A DNA stretch of 60,080 nucleotides. Source: Streptomyces sp. NRRL S-646. GTDB lineage: Bacteria > Actinomycetota > Actinomycetes > Streptomycetales > Streptomycetaceae. Made by a program: the position numbers and the translations under genes. Positions within the stretch are counted from its first letter, which is position 1. Each line of letters opens with the position of its first letter. The notes below the pieces were generated by a model. The model searched no databases and was not told the origin of the DNA. It saw only the letters and a program-made list of their open reading frames with translations. Of this stretch, positions 48,710 through 57,030 are shown one piece after another. The DNA is taken from the NCBI RefSeq assembly GCF_000720765.1, contig NZ_JODC01000036.1, forward strand, positions 1-60,080, written 5' to 3'.

Positions 48710-51700
48710 CCGCCACGGGACGGTGCTGCGCTTCCCCCATCCACGCACCACGCCACCGCCCGGCGGCGGCTGGGCGGAGCTGCATGTGCACTCGGCCACC
48801 TCCTTTCTCTTCGGCGCCGACCACGTGGAGGCGCTGGTCGCCGAGGCCGGCCGCCTCGGCACCGAGGCCATCGCGATCACCGACACCAATGGGCTCTACG
48901 GCGCCAGGCGCCTGGCGCAGGCCGCCGTTGAGCACGGCGTCGGCACCATCTACGGCGCCGAACTCACCCTCGACCAGAGCCTCGGGTCGATCGTTGTTCT
49001 CGCCCGCAGCCTGCTGGGCTTCACCCGCCTGTCCGCGGCGATCAGTGCCGGGCAGCTGGCCGGCGCCAAGAACGCCCCGCTCTACGACCTCGACGCGCTG
49101 GCGGCTGCCGCACACGAGGGCGAGTGGGCGATCCTCACCGGCTGTCCCACGGTCGGTGAAGCGGCGTACGACACCGACGCCCTCCACACGCGGATCGACC
49201 GGCTGACCGAACTCTTCGGCCGCACCCATCTGCACGCCGAACTCGTCGACCACCGCCTGCCGGAGGACGGCCCGCGCAACGCCGCCCTGCACGCGGCGGC
49301 CAAGCGGTGGCGGCTGCCGGTGGTGGCCACCAACGCGGTCCGCTACGCGGCTCCGCGTTCCGCGCGTCTGGCCGCGGCGCTGACCGCGTTGCACCGCCGC
49401 GAGAACCTCGACACCGCCATCGGGGAACTGCCGCCGGCCCCGACGGCGCACCTGCGCAGCGCCGAGGAGATGCGCATCGTCATGGCCCGCTACCCGCAGG
49501 CCGTCGCATCGACTGTCGACCTCGCCCGCAGCAGCGTCATCGACCTGAACAAACTGCGCCCGCAGCTGCCGGACTTCGACGTGCCCGCCGGCCACACACC
49601 CGACAGCTACCTGCGCCACCTCGCCGAGGCCGGCTGTGCCCGCCGCTACGGTCCGCGCACCGCCCCCTCTGCCGCGGCGGCCTGGAAACAGCTCGACTAC
49701 GAGCTGTCCGTCATCTGCAACATGGGCATGCCAGGCTACTTCTTGATCTGCTGGGACATCACCCAGTACGCGGCCGAGCAGGGGATCTGGTGCCAGGGCC
49801 GCGGCAGCGCCGCGTCCTCAGTGGTCTGCTACGCCCTGGGCATCACGTCCGTCGACGCACTCAAACACGGCCTGCTCTTCGAAAGATTCCTGCACGCGGA
49901 AAAGGCCGACCCGGACATCGATATCGATTTCGAGAACGACCGCCGAGAGGAGGTCATCCAGTACCTCTACACCAAATACGGCAGGTCGCACTGCGCCCAG
50001 GTGGCGAACCTCATCACCTACCAGCCCCGGTTGAGTCTGAGGGACTCGGCACGTGCGCTCGGCTATCCGATGGCACGGATCAACGAGATGACCCGTCATA
50101 TCCACCACGATCCCCCCGGCCCCGAGGCCGACATCCCCGACGATGTGCGCTCCCTCGCCGGGCAACTGCATACACTGCCGCGGCATTTGGGTGTCCACGT
50201 CGGAGGGATGATGCTGACCCGCCAGCCGATCGGGGACATCATGCCGGTCGAATGGGCCACACGCGAAGGCCGCTCGGTCCTGCAGGGCGATAAAGACGAT
50301 GTGGCCGCCGCCCGACTTCTAAAGATCGACATCCTGGGGTTGGGCATGTTGGCCGCCCTGCACACCGCGTGCAACCTGATCGCCGAACACCATGGAATCA
50401 CCGTGAATATGGCCTCCATCCCGCAGGACGACCCGGACGTGTATGCCATGATCGCCGCAGGCCGGACGATCGGTGTCTTTTCAGGCCGAGTCGAGGGCAC
50501 AGGTCTCGACGCTGCCGCAACTGCAGCCGCGCTGTTTCGATGACCTCGCGGTGGCCGCCTCGATCATCAGGCCGGGCCCGATTCAGGCGGGATCAAAGCA
50601 CCCCTATTTGCGGCGGCGGGCCGGTCTGGAGCCGGTGACTTATCCGCATCCGCTCGCCGAGCCTGCACTGTCCAAAACGCTCGGAGTACCGTTGTGGCAA
50701 GAGCAGGCCATGGCGCTGGCTATAGACTGCGCAGGTTTCACCCCGGGTGAAGCGGACCGCCTCCGTAAGGCAATGGCCGCCAAAAACTCCCCGGAAAGGG
50801 TGGCGCAGTTGCGCGGCCGGCTGCTCACCGGTATGGCTGGCAAGGGCATCGACCGCGTCGCCTCCGAGCGCATTGTCGGCATGATAGAAGCGTTTTCGGA
50901 TTATGGATTTCCGCAATCTCACGCGCAGTCGATGGCGGGTATTATCTATGCCAGCGCCTGGGTCAAGCACCACTATCCGCACGCCATGCTGGCTGGGATT
51001 ATGGCGCATCTCCCGATGGGTTTCTACGACTCCCAGACCCTTATCCAGGACGCCAAGCAGCATGGCATCGAGGTCCGCAGCGTCGACATCCAGCGCTCCG
51101 GCGTGCACGCCACGCTCGAGCCTCACGCCGATCAGCCGACGCGGCGGCCTGCGATCCGCCGAGGACTGACCTCGGTGACCGGGATCAGTGAGCTGATCGC
51201 CGAGCGGATCCTGACCGCGCGCGGCCCTTCGGCCTTCCGCTCGGTGGCCGACGTCGCCCGCCGCACCCGGCTGCCGGCGAAGCTGATGGAGCAGCTGGCC
51301 ACCGCCGGCGCGTTCGACGGGCTCGGCATGGACCGGCGCACCGCGCTGTGGTCCGCTGGCACCTACACCGGCGAGATCCAGGACGTCCTTCCCGGATTGG
51401 GCGACCTGGCACTCGCGCCGGAGCTGCCGGCCATGACCGCGGCCGAGACCACCGCCGCCGACCTCGACGCCTCCGGCGCCAGTGCTACCGCCCACCCCGC
51501 GCAGCACCTCCGCCCCCTGCTGTCCTCGCGCGGCGCGCTGCCCGCACGCGCGGCCCGTGACCTGGCCGACCAGACCCGGGTACAGGTCGGCGGACTGGCC
51601 AAGTACATCCAAAGGCCCCCGACGGCCAAGGGGGTGGCGTTCGGAGCCCTGGAGGACGAGACCGGCATGATCAACCTGGTGTTCTCGCCCCCGGTCTGGG

Positions 51701-51849
51701 ACCGCACACGCGAGGTTGTTCTCGGCGCCCCCGCAGTTGTGCTGGAGGGGCACATCGAGCGCGACCGCGGCTCGGTCAACATGATCGTGCACCGCGCACA
51801 CGCCCTGGCGGGCCACGCACGCGCTCATCAACCGGGGCGATTCCGGTGA
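48702..51849 (+). pseudogene. dnaE2: error-prone DNA polymerase III alpha subunit DnaE2, frameshifted
   Basis: The PHP domain starts WAELHVHSATSFLFGADHVE. The polymerase palm has catalytic Asp residues in KADPDIDIDFENDRREEVIQ. At 50478-50481 a TTTT run carries one base too many: GVF then a shift, after which QAESRAQVSTLPQLQPRCFD continues in the next frame. The rest is normal, with IIRPGPIQAGSKHPYLRRR, KNSPERVAQLRGRL, helix-hairpin-helix and an OB-fold end. The combined length, about 1048 residues, fits DnaE2. It would copy damaged DNA with ImuB. The slip is in a homopolymer, so sequencing error or slippage is possible. Confidence 0.8.
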
Positions 51850-52077
51850 CGATCCGCGGAGAAACAAAGGTTCAACCCGCGCCCACGACAACGCCCCCGG
51901 AATGCCGCGCTCGAGGTCTTCAGCAACTACTCCGCGGCCAGCTCGACCAGCGCGCGATCCTGCTCGTTCTGCAACTCATTGCTCATGCGCCGGAACGTAC
52001 GTCCAGGAGCGCCGGCTACGCATCAACTCGACTTACTCGCCCAGGCCAACCGTGATCCAACCGTCACCGGTTGCACG

Positions 52078-52108
52078 AACGCCCCGACCGCGAAGGTCGG
52101 GGCGTTCA
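52078..52108 (+). terminator. rho-independent-type hairpin after dnaE2
   Basis: GAACGCCCCGACC and GGTCGGGGCGTTC form a perfect 13-bp stem around a GCGAA loop. It lies about 230 bp after the dnaE2 stop. There is no long T tract, as is common in Streptomyces terminators. Confidence 0.7.
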
Positions 52109-52464
52109 TGGAGGCTCTCACGCAGGCCGTCCATGCAGCGATACGCGTGTCTCATTTTATGAAACGCAAGTACATTTTTCGGTGGCACTAGGCCAAGGAA
52201 TCCGCAGGTCAGGGACGGCAGTCCCGCCGGATCGAGCATTCAACTCGCCTTGTCGGGGCGCCTCGTGGACCGCCGCTGTCCGTGCCGCAGAGACCTAAGC
52301 GGACCGCGTCACGCTTCATTCCCTGCCTCGCGTCGCGGGACACGACCTTGAAACTAGGCCCATTTCGTCATATTGAGGCACGTCATCGGCGTCCGCGGCC
52401 TGCGCGAGGGCCGTCGCCTACGCCACCGGCCGGGACGGCATCAGCTTTCGGCCACCTGAACACC

Positions 52465-52505
52465 CCCGCTGTACCCCCGATCAGCCCGATCGGGGGTACA
52501 GCGGG
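52465..52505. terminator. 18-bp perfect stem-loop
   Basis: CCCGCTGTACCCCCGATC pairs perfectly with GATCGGGGGTACAGCGGG around AGCCC. It is symmetrical and lacks a T tract. It is either a bidirectional terminator or a structured element of mobile origin. Confidence 0.6.
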
Positions 52506-52805
52506 TCTGCCTCCAAACGGCTCTGCATGTCTTGCAACAACGGCTTAACTTCCCACGTCACGACGGGGTAGCCGGGCCTTGCAGGCGCGACTTCCGCCGG
52601 AGCCCGGAAGGCCGTTTGAGGCATCAGTTGCGACCCTTGCAGGCGACAACTCGCCCCAGATGGCACAATCTTGGGCATGTGAGTGGGCGTCAACTGAGGC
52701 CCAACGCAAGAGGAGCCCCGTCCCGGCAACGGTTCCTACGCCACTGGCCGGGGGGGCTCCCTTGCAGCCACCCATCCATCACCCAAAAGGACAGAAGGGA
52801 AGCAC

Positions 52806-52982
52806 ATGAAAGATGGTAAACCCCGCGCAGACAGGACATCTACGAAGCTCCGAGCCTGGGCGCGGCGGCTCTGGTCTGTCGGCCTCCAAGACCTCAACAA
52901 CGAGGCTCTCCGGGGTGCTGCCTACCGAGCCGGTAGCGGAGTAGTCACGGTTCTGATCCTCTGGATGGAAAGCCGTCGCTGA
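52806..52982 (+). CDS. small protein of 58 residues, unknown function
   Basis: The frame is preceded by AGAAGGGAAG at good distance. The protein starts basic (MKDGKPRADRTSTKLRAWAR), has a middle helix (LQDLNNEALRGAAYRAG) and ends with a short hydrophobic run (SGVVTVLILWMESRR). It could be a membrane-tethered peptide or a C-terminally anchored regulator. I do not recognise a family. The good ribosome binding site and third-position GC support it as real. Confidence 0.5.
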   Translation: MKDGKPRADRTSTKLRAWARRLWSVGLQDLNNEALRGAAYRAGSGVVTVLILWMESRR

Positions 52983-53132
52983 CCGCGAGGTGCCTACCCG
53001 TCGCAGTCCTGCGTGCCTAAGTGCATGACAAGGGCCACGTACAACGGCGCACGTCCACGCACTTTCAGGTACAGATAGCGCAGGTCAGCGCCCCGTTCCT
53101 TGCTGGCCTCACCGCTACCAAGATTGCTTCGG

Positions 53133-53164
53133 GACGAAGAGGCCGTGGGTTCAAATCCCCCCAA
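53133..53164 (+). other. tRNA 3'-end relict (candidate attachment-site remnant)
   Basis: GAGGCCGTGGGTTCAAATCC has the T-arm and loop consensus (GGTTCAAATCC). No upstream cloverleaf arms and no CCA or acceptor match are visible, so it is not a functional tRNA. Such fragments are left where integrative elements recombine with tRNA genes. Confidence 0.4.
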
Positions 53165-53492
53165 CAGAGAAACGGCAGGTCAGGGGCCCGATTCGCATCG
53201 CGGCTCGGGCCTCTTGGGAGCCGAGTTCGGGACGTGGCTCCCGGATCGGTTCCCGGCTTGCCGCGACTGGAACGCATACCTGGCCAGCCGCGCCTCACCG
53301 CCGTACTCACCCCCTCTCGTCCGTCACGCCAAGCGAACCCCGTTCGGTGTGCCACCGCCAACGCGGCAGCGCAAGCGCGGGCTTGCTTCTGTCGATGTGC
53401 GCCTGCGCCTCTCCAGCCGGAACTGGCCGGGCGCGGCCATTCGTCCTCCTGACGAGACCCGGACCAGTACATGACAGTGGAGCAGCCACGCC

Positions 53493-55730
53493 ATGAGCAC
53501 ACCCCCTCCCCATATCCTCGTGCCGCTGTCCTGGCCGCACTGCGCTCAAGGCGCGGGCTCCGCCACCGATCCCTTCTGCCGCGGCATTCGCATTCCAGGC
53601 CGCGCCTTGTGCCTCGCCCACCTGACCGACGCAGACCGAGATGCTTACCTGGCCGGCCTTGCGCCCGGCACCGACGTCGACCACCGCGGCACCCCCTTAA
53701 CTGAAGAGCTTCTGACCCGGCTCCTTGATGCACTCCGCGACCCCACGACCGCGAAACCTCGTCTCGGCAAGGCATGGTTCGAGGAAGCACAGTTCTCCGG
53801 TGACGCCCGATTCGACGGGGCGCAGTTCTCTGGCGACGCCCGTTTTGGAGGAGCGGAGTTCTCCGGCATCGCCGGGTTTGCCAGGGCGCAGTTCTCCGGC
53901 GCCGCTTGGTTCGGCGGGGCACAATTCTCTGGCAGCGCCATTTTCTTCAAGGCACATTTCTCCAGCGCCGCCGGGTTCGAAGGGGCGCAGTTCTCCGGTG
54001 ACGTCCGGTTTGGCGAGGCGAAGTTCTCCAGCACTGCCTGGTTCGGCGAGGCGCAATTCTCCGGCACCGCCGGGTTCGTCAGCGCACAGTTCTCCGGTAG
54101 CGCCGGGTTCGAAGCGGTGCAGTTCACCAGCGACGCCGGATTCGGACGGGCGGAGTTCTCCGGTGACGCTCGGTTTGACGAGGCGGAGTTCTTCAGCACT
54201 GCCTGGTTCGGCGAGGCGCAATTCTCCGGCACCGCTGGATTCGTCAAGGCACGCTTCTCAAGTGGCGCCGGATTCGGCGAGGTACAGTTCACCGGCGACA
54301 CCCGATTCAATAAAGCACAGTTCACGGGCATCGCCGGTTTTGCCGAGGCGCAGTTCGACGGCGACGCCGATTTTACCGAAGCGGAGTTCTCGTCCACCGC
54401 CAGGTTCGTCAGGACGCGATTCTACGGTGGTGCCGTTTTCGGCGGGGCGCAATTCTGTAGTGACGCCGAATTTGCCGAGGCAGAGTTCTCCGGTGACGCT
54501 CGGTTCGACGAGGCACAGTTCTCCAGCGATGTCCGATTCGGCGAGGCGCAATTCTCCGGCACCGCCGGGTTCGTCAAGGTGCAGTTCTTGGCTAACTCGT
54601 GGCTGGGACCGATTGTCTGCTCGGGGGCGTTGGATCTGTCAGGTGCCGTGTTCGGGGTGCCAGTAACGTTGGAGATCGCAGCGCGTGAGGTGTACTGCGT
54701 GAGGACTCGGTGGGAGGCGACGGCAACCGTGCGCTTGCGCTACGCCACAGCAAATTTCAGCCATGCGGTGTTGTCAGCCCCAGCAGCAGTCACCGCCCAC
54801 CCAATTCCCTTCACCACCAACTTCGGCCGAGCCGCCGAGGAGAACGGCTTCTCCGGCTCAGCAGGAGTAAGAGTGGCTTCGGTACAGGGCGTGGACGCCG
54901 CGCACCTGGTCCTGACCGACACGGATCTGAGTGACTGTCTGTTCTCCGGAGCCTTCCACCTCGACCAACTACGCCTGGAAGGCCGCTGCACCTTCGCACC
55001 CACCCCCACCGGCTGGCAGCATCGCGGAATCTGGCCAGCGCGGTGGACCCGCCGACGCACGCTGGCGGAGGAACACCATTGGCGCGCGCAGACCGCCGAC
55101 CTGCCCACCCCACCCTCAGGTATCACCAACACAACACGGCAGTGGCATCCCGGCCCCCACCATCCCGACCCCGATCTCACACCCGACCCCGAAGACGTCG
55201 CTGCCCTCTACCGCCAACTGCGCAAAGCTTTCGAGGACGGCAAGAACGAACCCGGAGCCGCCGACTTCTACTACGGCGAGTGCGAGATGCGCCGCCACGA
55301 CCGCACCGGCACCCCGAAAGGCGAACGGCATCTGCTGTGGGGCTACTGGCTGCTGTCCGGCTACGGCCTGCGTGCCTCCCGCGCGTTCACCTGGCTGCTC
55401 GCCGCGATGTCGCTAACTGTGCTGCTCCTTATGGGTGTCGGCCTACCTACCCATACCCCCGACCCCGTTACCGCGGGGACTCTCCACGGCAGCGACATCA
55501 GCCTCACCACCAGCACCCCTAACCCCGCCCTGAAAGCCACATGGTCGCAGCGCATGACCTGGACCCGCGCGGAGAAAGCCACCCTCGTCGCCGTCAACTC
55601 GGTGATCTTCCGCTCCTCCGGGCAAAACCTCACCACCGCCGGCACTTACATCGAGATGGCCTCACGCCTCCTCGAACCCACGCTGCTCGCCCTCGGAGCC
55701 CTCGCCATCCGCGGGCGCATCAAACGCTGA
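53493..55730 (+). CDS. pentapeptide-like repeat membrane protein with 11-residue repeats
   Basis: The protein has 745 residues. After an N-terminal domain with a Cys/His cluster (DPFCRGIRIPGRALCLAHL) come about 25 consecutive 11-residue repeats of the form AQFSGDARFDG, residues about 94-370. These should form a right-handed beta-helix. A degenerate repeat region follows. The C-terminus has a linker (DPEDVAALYRQLRKAFED) and two hydrophobic segments (FTWLLAAMSLTVLLLMGVGL; LLEPTLLALGALAIRG), so the helix is membrane-anchored. A GGAG lies 11 bases upstream of the ATG. Related pentapeptide/AxFxG proteins with ion-channel-like C-termini are common in actinobacteria; function is unknown. Confidence 0.75.
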   Translation: MSTPPPHILVPLSWPHCAQGAGSATDPFCRGIRIPGRALCLAHLTDADRDAYLAGLAPGTDVDHRGTPLTEELLTRLLDALRDPTTAKPRLGKAWFEEAQFSGDARFDGAQFSGDARFGGAEFSGIAGFARAQFSGAAWFGGAQFSGSAIFFKAHFSSAAGFEGAQFSGDVRFGEAKFSSTAWFGEAQFSGTAGFVSAQFSGSAGFEAVQFTSDAGFGRAEFSGDARFDEAEFFSTAWFGEAQFSGTAGFVKARFSSGAGFGEVQFTGDTRFNKAQFTGIAGFAEAQFDGDADFTEAEFSSTARFVRTRFYGGAVFGGAQFCSDAEFAEAEFSGDARFDEAQFSSDVRFGEAQFSGTAGFVKVQFLANSWLGPIVCSGALDLSGAVFGVPVTLEIAAREVYCVRTRWEATATVRLRYATANFSHAVLSAPAAVTAHPIPFTTNFGRAAEENGFSGSAGVRVASVQGVDAAHLVLTDTDLSDCLFSGAFHLDQLRLEGRCTFAPTPTGWQHRGIWPARWTRRRTLAEEHHWRAQTADLPTPPSGITNTTRQWHPGPHHPDPDLTPDPEDVAALYRQLRKAFEDGKNEPGAADFYYGECEMRRHDRTGTPKGERHLLWGYWLLSGYGLRASRAFTWLLAAMSLTVLLLMGVGLPTHTPDPVTAGTLHGSDISLTTSTPNPALKATWSQRMTWTRAEKATLVAVNSVIFRSSGQNLTTAGTYIEMASRLLEPTLLALGALAIRGRIKR

Positions 55731-55923
55731 TCCACGCCGCCTACAGGTCGTTCAGCCGGTCGCCAGCCGCTGAGGCATACCCCCCTACGTCTTCGTGCGG
55801 CGGAGGAATACCGCGCACCTGCACTTGGAATATATGATGGGTACCAGCAGGCCGAGCCGACTTGAAGCCGGAGCATCTGCATCCATTTGAGGCGTGGAGT
55901 GCCGTCTTCAACGCCTGGTGGCG

Positions 55924-56358
55924 CTAGTTCAGAAGTCGCCGGAGCGTCGCGCTGACCGAGTGCAGCCTGCTCGAATTTCCCATATAGCGTCCGTAAGACA
56001 GCTTTCCTTGGGCCTGAAGATCGTTAAGAATCTGCTCCACCACCAGGGGCGGAGTTTCTGTGCGTGCGGCGAGGCAATCGATGACCGCGCTACTCGTCGG
56101 CTGGTCGTTGACAAGCTCGGCGATGACCGCTCGGCGGTGCTCCTCGGCTTTCGGTAGCACGGTGGAGATCCCGGCGCGGTAGCCCTTTCGGGTCAGGTGA
56201 TAGTCATGGGCGCCGCTGGCCCGAAGCGTCACGTCAACGTAGTCCCGCTCGGCGAGCATGTACATGCTCTCCTCCACCTGCTCGTCGCTGAGACCAGCGT
56301 CGTTGGCCCGAGACTTCACCGCAGCCCAGCTGCGCAGCGTCATCGCATTAGACGCCAT
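55924..56358 (-). pseudogene. helix-turn-helix-type protein, 5' end cut by IS remnant
   Basis: The reading MASNAMTLRSWAAVKSRAND continues into GLSDEQVEESMYMLAERDYV, HDYHLTRKGYRAGI and EEHRRAVIAELVNDQP. It ends LRRLLN. It looks like one or two winged helices. No ribosome binding site precedes the ATG at 56358. The frame runs into a decayed IS5 transposase at 56393, so the original N-terminus is probably lost. Confidence 0.45.
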
Positions 56359-56392
56359 TTCAGTTGGCGTGATCTTGCGGCAATCTGAGGCG

Positions 56393-56690
56393 ATGACCGC
56401 TGCGCTTGTCGAACGGTCGGCGCCAGAAGACCTGTGGGAGCTGTTCCAGCGGGTCGTTCCACCGGCTCCGGAACGCCCGCAGGGTGGTGGACATCGTTGG
56501 CGAGAGGGCCGTGAGGTGCTGGCCGCGATCATCTTCGTGGCCACACCTGGAACCGAGTTCGTCCAGGACCAGGCGGTCGAGCTTGGCCCACACCCGGGCC
56601 TCGCTCCATTCCGTAAACCGGCGGCAGGCGGTTACTCCCGACAGCCCGATACCCGGCGGCAGTTGCCAGGGTGGCCTGCTCCCCGGCAGA
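56393..56690 (+). pseudogene. IS5 transposase remnant with internal inversion
   Basis: The plus strand from 56393 reads MTAALVERSAPEDLWELFQR, PPAPERPQGGGHRWREGREV and LAAIIFVATPG, the N-terminus of an IS5 transposase. The next part of the same protein (WQLPPGIGLSGVTACRRFTE, then WSEARVWAKLDRLVLDELGS) is on the minus strand between about 56690 and 56530. The two consecutive segments are therefore in opposite orientation. No DDE catalytic domain remains. Confidence 0.6.
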
Positions 56691-56715
56691 TCACGCAGCT
56701 CGGTCGGGACATTAC

Positions 56716-56841
56716 TCAGCGGTCGAGCCACCAGCCGACCAACGCCCGCATAGTGCCGGACGCGGCACCGGCAATGATGCGCGCAATCAACGTCAGAGCT
56801 TCGGAACGCGTCTCGCGCTTGACCGTGATCTTGCGGTTCAT
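56716..56841 (-). CDS. possible 41-residue hydrophobic small protein
   Basis: The frame has GGGAGAGG five bases before the ATG. A basic start (MNRKITVKRETRSEAL) leads to a hydrophobic helix (LIARIIAGAASGTMRALVGW) ending WLDR. It is divergent from the NB-ARC gene at 57031. The ribosome binding site is the main support. It might be a small membrane protein or a chance ORF. Confidence 0.35.
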   Translation of the reverse strand: MNRKITVKRETRSEALTLIARIIAGAASGTMRALVGWWLDR

Positions 56842-57030
56842 GACGACCTCTCCCTGATGGGTACAGAGTCGGCAGCCGATCGCTGCCGAGCTGGTGCCAT
56901 GAGCCCCCTTCCGGAGGGATTCCGGCGACATCCGGTCCGCTCCGATGTCCAACATGCCTGGTAGAAACGGCTGTTTTGGCGTCCGGTCGGGTATATCGTC
57001 CGGAATCGGAGTGGATCCGGAAGGCGGGGC

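Larger units (their letters stand above)
51850..52805. other. intergenic with two strong hairpins, no gene recognised
   Basis: Nearly 1 kb downstream of dnaE2. It holds the hairpins at 52078 and 52465 and, near 52710-52765, complementary GAGCCCC and GGGGCTC words that could form another stem before the small ORF at 52806. Open frames here show no recognisable motifs. Confidence 0.4.

Noticed and set aside
53133..53164. A functional tRNA gene
   Set aside because: Only a T-arm-like segment is present; no D-arm, anticodon arm or acceptor pairing can be built around it.
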